DNA of 64,000 nucleotides from contig JBALVL010000003.1 in assembly GCA_036961355.1 (NCBI GenBank), positions 97,370-161,369 on the forward strand. Reading direction: 5' to 3'. Positions 45,540-53,594 of the stretch are shown in pieces; position 1 is the stretch's first letter; every line of letters begins with the position of its first letter. The notes beneath the pieces are model-generated. The model searched no databases, was not told where the DNA came from, and was given only the letters and a program-made list of their open reading frames with translations. This DNA comes from Motiliproteus sp036961355 (GTDB lineage Bacteria > Pseudomonadota > Gammaproteobacteria > Pseudomonadales > Balneatricaceae). Made by a program: the position numbers and the translations under genes.

Positions 45540-46112
45540 CTAGTCCTTACAGTAGCGGTAGAGGGTTGCTACCCCAATCCCTAAAGTGTCGGCTACATAC
45601 TGCTTGGTTTTTCCAGCAGCAAGGAGAGTTTTAGCTGACTCAATGAGTTCTGGATCAATGCGCTTGCGGCCTTTGTACTTACCTTCTTGCTTTGCGCGTT
45701 CTATACCAATGCGCTGGCGCCCAAGCATCTGCTCACGCTCCAACTCAGCAAGCCCTGTCAGCATGGTAAACAGTAGTTTGCCAACACCACTCGTAATGTT
45801 GATACCTTGAAGCTGGTCAACAATGAGGGATACCCCTTTGTCTTGAAGCTGCTCTACAGCCTCTAGGACCTCGGAAGCTTTGCGCCCCAAGCGGCTTACA
45901 TGGTAGACGACGATGGTATCCCCACTTTCGACCTTATGGAGAAGTTGCTTAAACTTCGGGCGTTCAGTCGTAATGCCCGTAAAGATCTCTGAGACCACTG
46001 CATCATGTTCATACTTGCCTGTCAGGAACGATACCTGCTGTTCAACGTCTTGTGCGTATTCCGGTGAAGATGAACACCGATTCCGGACGAACGTGAACAC
46101 CTGATTTCTCAA
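45540..46112 (-). CDS. serine recombinase (resolvase/invertase family)
   Basis: 190 aa. The catalytic domain covers about 1-135 with the nucleophile Ser within RCSSSPEYAQDVEQQ, the Arg-rich VYHVSRLGRKASEVLE, and LTGLAELEREQMLGRQRIGI. The C-terminal helix-turn-helix (KTKQYVADTLGIGVATLYRY) binds the recombination site. The N-terminus is a little unusual (MRNQVFTFVRNR for the common xYxRVST). It ends next to the YgjP fragment and starts 20 bp after the IS21 operon, so it may belong to a larger composite element. Confidence 0.9.
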   Translation of the reverse strand: MRNQVFTFVRNRCSSSPEYAQDVEQQVSFLTGKYEHDAVVSEIFTGITTERPKFKQLLHKVESGDTIVVYHVSRLGRKASEVLEAVEQLQDKGVSLIVDQLQGINITSGVGKLLFTMLTGLAELEREQMLGRQRIGIERAKQEGKYKGRKRIDPELIESAKTLLAAGKTKQYVADTLGIGVATLYRYCKD

Positions 46113-46132
46113 CGCATCACGACTCCTGCTTT

Positions 46133-46888
46133 TTACATTGGGTGTTCACCTTCCGTCAACTTTCCCAGTGTTTTTCGCATTGATTCTCCGTTTAGGGGAA
46201 GCCGGTGGGCGTTGTGCATTAGCCGGTCCAGGATGGCATCCGCCAAGGTGTTATCGCCGATGCTGGCGTACCACTGATCGGTGGGGAGTTGGCTGATCAT
46301 CAGTGTCGAGGTCTGGCCGTGTCGGTCATCCATAATTTCCATCAGATCGTTGCGGTGAGCGGGTTTGAGCGGCTCTAAGCCCCAGTCATCGATAATAAGC
46401 AGTTGGATCTTGGCCAGCTGTCCCAGCAGCTTGTGGTAGCTCCCGTCAGCTTTGGCCTGAGTCAGTGCCAGCATCAGTCGGGATAAGCGGTAGTAGCGGG
46501 TGCTGTAGCTTTGCTGGCAGGCGCTGTGTCCCAGAGCGCAGGCCAGATAGGTCTTGCCGCTACCGCAGGGGCCGGTGACCAACAGGTTTTGGCCTCGGTT
46601 GATCCAGTCACCTTGAGCTAGCCGGGCGATCTGGGCGCGTTGCAGGTTACGCGGATGCCGGTAGTCGATCTCCTGGATCGTCGCTTTGAGCTTGAGATTG
46701 GCCTGACGGATCAGGCGCTCCTGTTTGCGCTGTTCGCGCATCAGGTGTTCGTGATCTGCTAGCAGGCTCAGTCGTTCGATAAACGATAAGCCTTCGTAGG
46801 TGCCGATCTGTTCGAGTTGCGCTTCGAGGGCGCTGGCCATGCCGCCCAGTTTGAGTTGGCGTAGTTGGGTCAGGGTCTGTGCTGTCAT
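46133..46888 (-). CDS. istB: IS21-family helper ATPase
   Basis: 251-aa IstB/DnaC-like AAA+ ATPase that directs the IS21 transposase to its target. Walker A GPCGSGKTYLA near residue 105, Walker B LLIIDDWGLEPL near residue 167, and the IstB-typical N-terminus LKLGGMASALEAQLEQ. It begins 9 bp after the transposase gene on the same strand. It appears intact. Confidence 0.94.
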   Translation of the reverse strand: MTAQTLTQLRQLKLGGMASALEAQLEQIGTYEGLSFIERLSLLADHEHLMREQRKQERLIRQANLKLKATIQEIDYRHPRNLQRAQIARLAQGDWINRGQNLLVTGPCGSGKTYLACALGHSACQQSYSTRYYRLSRLMLALTQAKADGSYHKLLGQLAKIQLLIIDDWGLEPLKPAHRNDLMEIMDDRHGQTSTLMISQLPTDQWYASIGDNTLADAILDRLMHNAHRLPLNGESMRKTLGKLTEGEHPM

Positions 46889-46897
46889 GGGGTTCTC

Positions 46898-48922
46898 CTA
46901 ATGGAAGCTGCTGGGGCCACGGATGTTTTCGTGATCTTGCGGCAGTTCGCTGGTCAGGCTGAGCTGTTTAGGGAGTTGGTCGCGGTTGCTGCGCAGGATC
47001 GACTTGATCTGTTTGAGCCGGGTTAGCCCCTCTCGGTTAGCGATTCGACAGCTGGCGTTGAGTCGGGCAGCGGGATATTCCCGGGTCAGATTCAGCAGTC
47101 CCAAGCACAGCCGGTACGCCTGCTCTGGGTGGGCTTTCTCGGCCAGCCGGTTGCTGATCCAGTCGCGGGTATCGATACCGATATCCTGCCCCCATTGCTT
47201 CAACCGCCCAGGCGTCCACTGCTGTTGCTTACGGTGGCGGGTCGGCATATGACCGGCTTCGGTGGTGGTACCGGGATAGCGTTTATACGGATGGGAGGCC
47301 ACCAGCTGCTGGCGGAAGTAGAGCTGGATCAGGGCGTCCCCGGCATGCAGCTCCAGCGTCTCGCCAACATACTGATGTGGTACCGAGTAATGATGCTGCT
47401 GATACTGAACGTGGTAGTCGATGTTGACCTTCACCGGCTTGATCGCCACATAGCGATACGCTTGCCGTGGCAACGGCTTGAGCGCAGGGCGATCCAATTG
47501 CTCAAACGCCGAGCGGCGGTTACCGGGCAGCTGCTTGAACGGCTTCAGATTCATCTCTTCCAGCAGCGCTCGGATGCATTGATTGACCTCCGCCAGTGAG
47601 AAGAAGCTGTGGTGACGTAGGCGCGCCAAGATCCAACGTTCAACGATCTGCACACCCACTTCCGCTTTTGATTTATCCTTGGGCTTGTAGGGTCGAGCGG
47701 GCATCACCGCCACCTGATAGTGCTCGGCCAGTTGCTGGTAACTGGGGTTGAGCTCAGGATCGTAGCGACAGGCCTTGGAAACGCCGCTTCGCAAGTTATC
47801 CGGCACCACCATCTCCGGTGTGCCGCCAAAATACTCGAACGTCCGCACATGACTTTGCAGCCAATCGGGCAGCGACTGCGACAGTGTCGCTTCGGCGTAG
47901 GTGTAGTTCGACGCCCCCATCACCGCCACGAACACCTGAGCCTGGCGGATCTCACCGGTACTCGGGCTGATGATCGGCACCGTTGGCCCGCAGTAATCGA
48001 CGAAGCATTTTTCGCCCGCCTTGTGCTGCTGGCGCATCGAACGCTTCTGCCGCTTGCACCAGTCGCGGTAACGATCGCAGAACTGCGAGTAGCTGTAGCA
48101 GCGGTTGGGATAGTTCTGGGTGTACTCCTCCCACAGCAGCTGCTTGGTCATCCCTTTGCGTTTGAGTTCCTGGTACATCGTCGCCCAGTCTGGCAGTTGA
48201 TAGCGATTGGACGGGGCGGTATCTGCTGTGGGGTAAAACAGCAGAGCGAGCTGTAACCACTCATTTATCGCAGTCTGTACGCTGTCCGCCAGATAGATCT
48301 GGCGCTGTTTTCTGCCTTTACCCTCCATTACCCGTAACAGGCCTTGTTGTGCATCAAGATCGCCCAGGTTGAGTGAACAGATCTCCGAGCAGCGCAGACC
48401 GGCGCCGATCCCAATGAGTAACAATGCTTTCTCACGAGCCCCTTTGACGGGGTGGTTAAAGTTGTCGCAGGTTGAAAACAAGCACGACATCTCTGCATGG
48501 CTTAACCGACGCCCGGATCGTACCGCGCTGCCCTTGATGGATTTAACGGCGTTGATCCGGAGCATGTCATCTGCCTCCATCTTGCCCAGATTAAATGACG
48601 CCTTCGTCACGCCACGAAGCGCAGCTAGCATCATGTTGATGGTGTTCACGGCATAACCCAGTTCCACCAGGCTTGAACGAATGAAGTTCACCTTTTCGAA
48701 CGTTAATTGGTGCCACTGAAAATGCTCAGCTGGGCCATCGTGACCGAGCAGTGTTGCCATCGCGCGCCGACCGCTGGTAGCGAGACTGTTGAGGTAGATG
48801 TGATAAGGCGACCCCGTCATGTCGGGAGCACCACGGGCCAAGGCCTTGAGTCGGCACTGGCTTTGGCTTAATTGAGGAGCCGGTTTTTTGGATGGCACAA
48901 GGGATAGCGCGGACGTAGCCAT
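46898..48922 (-). CDS. tyrosine recombinase-IstA transposase chimera
   Basis: 674 aa, two unrelated parts in one frame. Residues 1 to about 228 are the N-terminal domain and half the catalytic domain of a tyrosine recombinase, with the first catalytic Arg177 in GAGLRCSEICSLNLGD and the LLRVMEGKGRKQR strand; the HxxR, H/W and Tyr boxes are missing. From about 236 (RYQLPDWATMYQELKRKGM) it is IS21 IstA: helix-turn-helix SYSQFCDRYRDW, then the DDE domain with D309 (FVDYCGP), VPDNLRSGV and KDKSKAEVGVQ. IstA has lost its own N-terminus. The DDE core is intact, but normal target binding is uncertain. Confidence 0.88.
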   Translation of the reverse strand: MATSALSLVPSKKPAPQLSQSQCRLKALARGAPDMTGSPYHIYLNSLATSGRRAMATLLGHDGPAEHFQWHQLTFEKVNFIRSSLVELGYAVNTINMMLAALRGVTKASFNLGKMEADDMLRINAVKSIKGSAVRSGRRLSHAEMSCLFSTCDNFNHPVKGAREKALLLIGIGAGLRCSEICSLNLGDLDAQQGLLRVMEGKGRKQRQIYLADSVQTAINEWLQLALLFYPTADTAPSNRYQLPDWATMYQELKRKGMTKQLLWEEYTQNYPNRCYSYSQFCDRYRDWCKRQKRSMRQQHKAGEKCFVDYCGPTVPIISPSTGEIRQAQVFVAVMGASNYTYAEATLSQSLPDWLQSHVRTFEYFGGTPEMVVPDNLRSGVSKACRYDPELNPSYQQLAEHYQVAVMPARPYKPKDKSKAEVGVQIVERWILARLRHHSFFSLAEVNQCIRALLEEMNLKPFKQLPGNRRSAFEQLDRPALKPLPRQAYRYVAIKPVKVNIDYHVQYQQHHYSVPHQYVGETLELHAGDALIQLYFRQQLVASHPYKRYPGTTTEAGHMPTRHRKQQQWTPGRLKQWGQDIGIDTRDWISNRLAEKAHPEQAYRLCLGLLNLTREYPAARLNASCRIANREGLTRLKQIKSILRSNRDQLPKQLSLTSELPQDHENIRGPSSFH

Positions 48923-49051
48923 AGGGCCTCCGTTAGTAAGTCGTGATAAGGGTTTTTGGGGTAGGTTGTCCGTAGCGGGCAGGGGTTTCAGGTGTTCGAG
49001 GGGAGACGGAGCGAGCGCGCCGAACTCAGTGTTTATGGGGGGTGGTGCAGT

Positions 49052-49089
49052 TTATTACTGTGATTAACGTACATTAATCACAGTAATAA
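49052..49089. promoter_or_regulatory. 38-bp palindrome with 6-bp centre (site A)
   Basis: Perfect 16-bp arms, TTATTACTGTGATTAA (49052-49067) and its complement (49074-49089), around CGTACA. The layout (arm-6 bp-arm) is that of a tyrosine recombinase core site, and the nearest gene encodes such a recombinase's N-terminus. A related site is at 50356-50391. A regulator operator between divergent genes is the other possibility. Confidence 0.7.
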
Positions 49090-49160
49090 TGGGTTGTTAG
49101 GTTGGACTTTGACGGATTGACCAGAGATTGGGAAGATAGGCCCTCTTCTTTTTGTCATGG

Positions 49161-49438
49161 ATGGCGTTTAACGTGAAAAAGCTGATCATCATTGCTCTTA
49201 TCGGTTTCAGTGGCTGGAACTATTACTCAAAAAACGTCGTAGCTCATCAGCCCGTCGCAGTAGCCCCTATCCGAGTAAAGAGCGAGCCCGCTATGCCGCG
49301 TTTCAGTTGCGACGGTCGGCAGCATGCAGTCAGATGGGTTCAAAAGCTGAGGCGGAGTATTTTCTGAGAAACTGTCCGGGGGTGAAGATGGACGGCGACC
49401 ATGACGGGATACCGTGCGAGAGGCAGTTTGGTTATTAG
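49161..49438 (+). pseudogene. frameshifted excalibur-domain protein
   Basis: The first frame gives a membrane anchor (VKKLIIIALIGFSGWNYYSK) and reads to RFSCDGRQH near 49322; then the frame is lost. One base later the second frame continues CSQMGSKAEAEYFLRNCPGV and DGDHDGIPCERQFGY to TAG at 49438. Together they form a standard excalibur calcium-binding domain with DxDxDGxxCE. A single lost base near 49322-49327 explains it; a sequencing error cannot be excluded. Confidence 0.8.
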
Positions 49439-49467
49439 CCGTGGGGAATCTTTAGCAACAAGTGCTA

Positions 49468-50079
49468 TTAGAGTTCTTCATCAGCTTCGATCATACCGCC
49501 AAGACAGCGATGGAAGATGGCTTCCATACTCGTGTAATCGCATTGGTAACTATCGATACTGGCTTCAATCCACTCGTCTGCAGAGATGTCGTCCCAACTG
49601 ATTTCCCAACCGCAGTTGACGACAATATGCTCAAACAAAATCCGCTGAGCTCGTCCATTGCCTTCACGGAAAGGGTGAACAACATTCAGGTCACCATAAA
49701 ACTCAGCTAAGGCGTTAACCAAGTCGTCATATTCAAGATCGGAGAAGTAGTTTTGATTGGCCAGCCCCACAAAGAGCTTGTCTGCTTCTGGCTCTATGCG
49801 TGAGCAGACACAGAACCGAGTATCACCCTTTGATATGTCTATCTGCCTAAGCTCTCCGGCCCAAGCATAGATATCTTCAAACAGTGTCTGATGGATCGAA
49901 CATAAGTAATCAAGATCGTAGGGAGGCGACTCAAAGTCGATCTCTATAGCGGTGAGCTCGGATATTTCACGCTCAGCATCTTCAAGCAGATCGGCATCTT
50001 TTATGTCGAGCAGGTTGATCAACGTAGTGCTGTCAGGGTAACAGTCGGGATCATCCCCCGTACCGTACTTATCAACCAC
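49468..50079 (-). CDS. Fic-family AMP-transferase toxin
   Basis: 203 aa. Fic domain with the full active-site motif H135-PFREGNGRAQR146 and the flap region preceding it (LRQIDISKGDTRFC). It likely transfers AMP to a target protein's hydroxyl group and inhibits growth when free. The small YhfG-like gene just upstream should be its antidote. The pair lies between two related palindromic sites, which suggests it is a transferable cassette. Confidence 0.92.
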   Translation of the reverse strand: MVDKYGTGDDPDCYPDSTTLINLLDIKDADLLEDAEREISELTAIEIDFESPPYDLDYLCSIHQTLFEDIYAWAGELRQIDISKGDTRFCVCSRIEPEADKLFVGLANQNYFSDLEYDDLVNALAEFYGDLNVVHPFREGNGRAQRILFEHIVVNCGWEISWDDISADEWIEASIDSYQCDYTSMEAIFHRCLGGMIEADEEL

Positions 50080-50082
50080 GTA

Positions 50083-50277
50083 TTAGCCTGCAGCCATTCG
50101 GTATTTGGCAATGACGCTTTGCTTAGAGTCATTTCTCTCAGAAGAGGAGGACTCTCTAAGTTTGAAGCCTTCCAAGCGTAAGCTAGCGCGATAGTTCTTA
50201 GAACGAGTCTTCACAACAAAAGCTTTTTTAGCCGCTAATGTCAGAGACTCTTCGTGTGATTGGCTGTCTTTTTTCAT
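50083..50277 (-). CDS. YhfG-like antitoxin
   Basis: 64-aa basic protein. KTRSKNYRASLRLEGFKL matches the YhfG family, small partners encoded before Fic toxins that insert an inhibitory Glu into the Fic active site; the Glu of LRLEGF is the candidate. It ends 3 bp before the fic start, so both are probably translated together. Confidence 0.8.
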   Translation of the reverse strand: MKKDSQSHEESLTLAAKKAFVVKTRSKNYRASLRLEGFKLRESSSSERNDSKQSVIAKYRMAAG

Positions 50278-50280
50278 AAT

Positions 50281-50293
50281 GTGATTATATCAC
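50281..50293. promoter_or_regulatory. operator-like palindrome before the Fic pair
   Basis: GTGATTATATCAC, a perfect 5-bp-arm palindrome placed 3 bases upstream of the yhfG-like ATG. It includes TATA and could be an autoregulatory site. Confidence 0.4.
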
Positions 50294-50355
50294 GCAAATA
50301 GGGTGGTTTTGTCAGACACGAAACCAAGGACTTTAAGTTACCTGTTTTTAAAAGA

Positions 50356-50391
50356 TTTTACTGTGTTTAATCTATCTTAATCGCAGTAAAA
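50356..50391. promoter_or_regulatory. palindrome related to site A (site B)
   Basis: TTTTACTGTGTTTAA (50356-50370) and TTAATCGCAGTAAAA (50377-50391) around TCTATC. The arms match each other at 13 of 15 positions and share TTACTGTG.TTAA with site A at 49052. The two sites bracket the excalibur and Fic genes. Confidence 0.65.
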
Positions 50392-50423
50392 ATCGGCAGG
50401 CATTTAAACGGCCCTTGTTCTGT

Positions 50424-51584
50424 TTATACTTCGTGCCTAATTCCAGAGAGTAACGGTGAGCCTGCTTTCATTCGAACTTTCAACCGTTCTCGGTTTTCGG
50501 GTAGTAGTCCATTAATATGACCTATCGTCCACTCGACTGGGATGTAAGTGGCTAACTGTGATAGTTGATGCCCGCTTAGTTTTTGGGGCGTTGTCGCATG
50601 TTTATCTACGAGGTCATCGGCTGCTAGTAGATCGTTCATCATCATGATGGCACGACTGGTCAAAAGCTGCGCGATCGTAACTTTCCTGTGCATATCGGCG
50701 CCATCTTCAGCTTGTATCAGCGTGGATAGTCCGTCTAGCAGCTGAGATACCGTTTCAGAGGCTTCGGATTCACTGAGCTCAGTGGTGCTATCGAGCAGGA
50801 GGAATACGGGAAGGTCGGCGATATGATCTTTAGGGTTCGTCCATAGTCGTTGTAGGTTTCTGAAATGCTGATTATTCGGCTGTTTAATCCGATCATTTTT
50901 CCCCAACTTTTCAGTCAACTCAGCATGGTAGTCCCTCAGGATCAGCCGTATCGCTCGCCCTGGGCGGTCAAATGCGTTGGAGTCGTTGTCTAGATGGCGG
51001 TAATGAACTTCCCGCAGCTGAGCATATACATCAGGAGAGGTTTTGAGGCTGACGCTAAACTGAGCGATTTCTTGGTGCCGTTCACGTTCCCAGTCAATTG
51101 CTGCGTGTAGAAACTCATGACGTTTTTCAGAGGGCAGTTCCATAATGTGTTTTGCTGGGAGCGTTCTGCGTTTAGGGTCTGCTTTTAATCCATACAGTGA
51201 CAGTAGCTCGCGGGACTCACTCGCGTCACTGTAGTGACTATTGCGGTAGGGTTCTTCATCACCGGTAACGAACTCGTACCCTTCTGTGACGATAAATTCA
51301 CAGAGTTGCGAAATTGTCGTTGATCGCATTTTTCGTGCTCTTTCAGCAAATCCACACAGGTTAATTAAGTTAAACAATTCCTGAGTTGATAGAACGAAAC
51401 TCGTCCCATTTTCTGCTTTGCCGTCATTTTTGGCATCATCGCGCGCCTGAAGTCGTATATCTGGGGAACTCATCTTGCTGTCTCTATACTGTGTTACGAG
51501 CAGAATATGCATTTTGCTGTAAATTTGCGAATTGCTGTTGTCGTCAACTTCCCCTGGAACGCTGTTCTCAGGCTTATTTAACAT
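50424..51584 (-). CDS. uncharacterised protein beside phosphoesterase genes
   Basis: 386 aa at most, family not recognised. It is mainly helical and hydrophilic, with no membrane segment and no clear catalytic motif. Alternative starts at 51512 (MHILLVTQY) and 51473 (MSSPDIRLQ) are possible; none has a strong ribosome site. The middle part (STTISQLCEFIVTEGYEFVT) could be a small DNA-binding fold, but this is weak. It diverges from the phosphoesterase at 51731 across a region with repeated TTACAGCAATTTACA, so it may regulate that gene. Confidence 0.6.
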   Translation of the reverse strand: MLNKPENSVPGEVDDNSNSQIYSKMHILLVTQYRDSKMSSPDIRLQARDDAKNDGKAENGTSFVLSTQELFNLINLCGFAERARKMRSTTISQLCEFIVTEGYEFVTGDEEPYRNSHYSDASESRELLSLYGLKADPKRRTLPAKHIMELPSEKRHEFLHAAIDWERERHQEIAQFSVSLKTSPDVYAQLREVHYRHLDNDSNAFDRPGRAIRLILRDYHAELTEKLGKNDRIKQPNNQHFRNLQRLWTNPKDHIADLPVFLLLDSTTELSESEASETVSQLLDGLSTLIQAEDGADMHRKVTIAQLLTSRAIMMMNDLLAADDLVDKHATTPQKLSGHQLSQLATYIPVEWTIGHINGLLPENRERLKVRMKAGSPLLSGIRHEV

Positions 51585-51754
51585 ATTTTGAGCGGCGTGA
51601 AGTTACAGCAATTTACAAAAAAAACCGTAATGAAGCTTGATTTTATTCTGGTGCTGTAAAATAATGTAATTAAGATTTTACAGAAGTGCTCTCCATAACA
51701 CCGATAAAACATCAAAACAGGGCGTTAATCATGTGCGAATTACAGCAATTTACA
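51515..51754. repeat. TTACAGCAATTTACA repeats in a divergent promoter
   Basis: TTACAGCAATTTACA occurs at 51603-51617 and 51740-51754. TGCTGTAAATTTGC (51515-51528) is a looser inverted copy. CTGTAAAAT...ATTTTACAG (about 51654-51683) is a related palindrome. They span the start regions of two divergent genes and are likely protein-binding sites. Confidence 0.65.
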
Positions 51755-52495
51755 GCCAACAATGAAGGGCGTGATTTTGTCATCGGCGACCTACACGGTC
51801 AGCTGGAACTGCTCTACCGCCGTCTTAACGAGGTTAGTTTTAATTATGAAGTCGATCGACTTTTTTCAACCGGAGATCTGATTGATCGAGGCCCGGACTC
51901 CGTTGAGTGCGCGCTATTAGCAGAACAAAACTGGTTCCACCCTGTTTTGGGTAACCACGAAGATGACTATCGATCTCATCTGTTTGAGGCGAATACATGG
52001 GAGCGACTGAATCAGGAGTGGGGAACGCTGAATCAGCAGATCTCCGCACAGATGCTGATCAAGTTGCATTCTATTATCGAAAAAATGCCGATGACTATTG
52101 AGGTCGAGCTACTTGATGGTCGGCACGTTGGGATCACTCATGCCAGCCCACCCTGTGATGACTGGCTAGATGTTGGAAAGGCCCTGCAAACCCAACAAGG
52201 GAGGCTGCGCTGCTTATTTGATCGACGCATTCATTATCCGGGGCAAGCACCAGTTACACGCAACATTGACCTGACCGTCCATGGGCATAATGTGGTTGCA
52301 GCGCCATTTAGTCATGGGAATGCGGCCCTGATCGATTGCGGTGCCGGTCAAATCGAACCTGGTGCGCGAATTGGTTATCAACAGGGTTACGCCGATTTGG
52401 TGATCCTGCAGTTAGAAGATCTATTCAGCCTGCCATCGATAAATTCACCGCAACCTGTGCCGAGCCAGTCGGGAGTATGTAACGCAGCAACGTGA
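51731..52495 (+). CDS. PPP-type metallophosphoesterase
   Basis: 254 aa resembling bacterial and lambda-type serine/threonine phosphatases. All metal motifs are present: GDLHGQ (near 18), GDLIDRGPDS (near 47), GNHED (near 73), H in GITHAS (near 140) and HGHNV (near 188). It may remove phosphate from proteins or cleave dinucleotides such as Ap4A. ATG at 51731 with CAGGG upstream; a GTG at 51686 would add 15 residues. First of three phosphoesterase genes of different types in 2.7 kb. Confidence 0.87.
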   Translation: MCELQQFTANNEGRDFVIGDLHGQLELLYRRLNEVSFNYEVDRLFSTGDLIDRGPDSVECALLAEQNWFHPVLGNHEDDYRSHLFEANTWERLNQEWGTLNQQISAQMLIKLHSIIEKMPMTIEVELLDGRHVGITHASPPCDDWLDVGKALQTQQGRLRCLFDRRIHYPGQAPVTRNIDLTVHGHNVVAAPFSHGNAALIDCGAGQIEPGARIGYQQGYADLVILQLEDLFSLPSINSPQPVPSQSGVCNAAT

Positions 52496-52608
52496 GTTGT
52501 CTGAAGACCCGTTGGTAATACAGATGCATCACCTCGGCGAGGTGGAGTCAAAGAATCAAAAGATTCCTGTCGGATTTATTCCGTCAAAAGAACATACAGG
52601 TAAAAACA

Positions 52609-53157
52609 ATGCAAAAACTCTGTTTTAGCTCTGAGAAAACTTGGTTTACGTCAGACACCCATTTCGGGCATAGCAATATTCTAAAGCACGCTAAACGGCC
52701 GTTCGCGAATTCGGATGAGATGGATCACGTCATGATCCAGCGTTGGAATACCTGTGTCGGACCTAACGATTGTGTTTACCACTTAGGAGATTTTGCTTGG
52801 GGCGGTGCGGCTAAAGCCGAGCACTATCTGAAACAGCTCAACGGTCAGGTATTTCTGGTACCCGGCAATCACGATAAAGCCTCTGTCTGCCAGTCTGCTG
52901 CTTGGGCTGGCGTTTTGCCGCCGATTCATTGTTTAAAAGTGAATCATCCTAGTGTCATTCATTTAGTGCTATGCCACTACCCGATGCGTGAGTGGCCAAA
53001 ACAATACCACGGAGCTGTCCACCTATACGGGCATGTGCATGGCAATTTGGAATCGCTGCCAGGCAGTGTTGAGGTCTCTGTGGATTGCTGGGACTACAGA
53101 CCGATCGAACTCGATGAGTTGCTAACAAGAAGGGTGTTTTTCAATCCAACGGATTAA
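52609..53157 (+). CDS. calcineurin-like metallophosphoesterase, short type
   Basis: 182 aa. Motifs: WFTSDTHFGHSNIL (near 12), YHLGDFAWGG (near 60), VPGNHDKA (near 84), LCHYPMREW (near 123) and YGHVHGN (near 143). This compact form is common in phages and islands; substrates are mostly unknown. It follows the PPP-type gene by 113 bp on the same strand. Confidence 0.9.
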   Translation: MQKLCFSSEKTWFTSDTHFGHSNILKHAKRPFANSDEMDHVMIQRWNTCVGPNDCVYHLGDFAWGGAAKAEHYLKQLNGQVFLVPGNHDKASVCQSAAWAGVLPPIHCLKVNHPSVIHLVLCHYPMREWPKQYHGAVHLYGHVHGNLESLPGSVEVSVDCWDYRPIELDELLTRRVFFNPTD

Positions 53158-53183
53158 CAGATGAATGATAGGGAGGCGTTGTC

Positions 53184-53552
53184 ATGGATGTAACCGGCGT
53201 GCTTGAGTACTGGCGTATTCATATTTTGAAATTAAGCGATGAAGAGCGATCTGCTTATGAGTCGATCCATCCGGGGTATTGGCCTGCAGTAGTGACAGGC
53301 CAAGTCGTCACTGATTATCGCGATCGCTGGGCACCCGGCTCCTGCATACGCAGTTCATTGGTGATAGGGCTCGATTTGGAAGCGATGAGGGTTATGACCC
53401 GAAATAGTATCTATGGATTACAGGGGCGAGGGCTGGTCGAGGTCGTCAACCGGTATCCAAACGATTCTGCACTGGCTGTGGGCGAAACCATGATACGTCT
53501 CGGAGTCGTTAACCTTGATGAACTGCCTCCAAAAAACGGCCGTTTGCACTGA
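53184..53552 (+). CDS. uncharacterised small protein between two phosphoesterases
   Basis: 122 aa, soluble. MDVTGVLEYWRIHILKLSDE starts it; the centre (RDRWAPGSCIRSSLVIGLDL) has no recognised motif. GGGAGG lies 8 bases before the ATG, so it is likely translated. It sits 26 bp after one phosphoesterase gene and 42 bp before another, in the same orientation, and may act with them. Confidence 0.65.
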   Translation: MDVTGVLEYWRIHILKLSDEERSAYESIHPGYWPAVVTGQVVTDYRDRWAPGSCIRSSLVIGLDLEAMRVMTRNSIYGLQGRGLVEVVNRYPNDSALAVGETMIRLGVVNLDELPPKNGRLH

Positions 53553-53594
53553 GTATGAAACACACGTAAATAACGAATTTATAGGAAGATGGGG

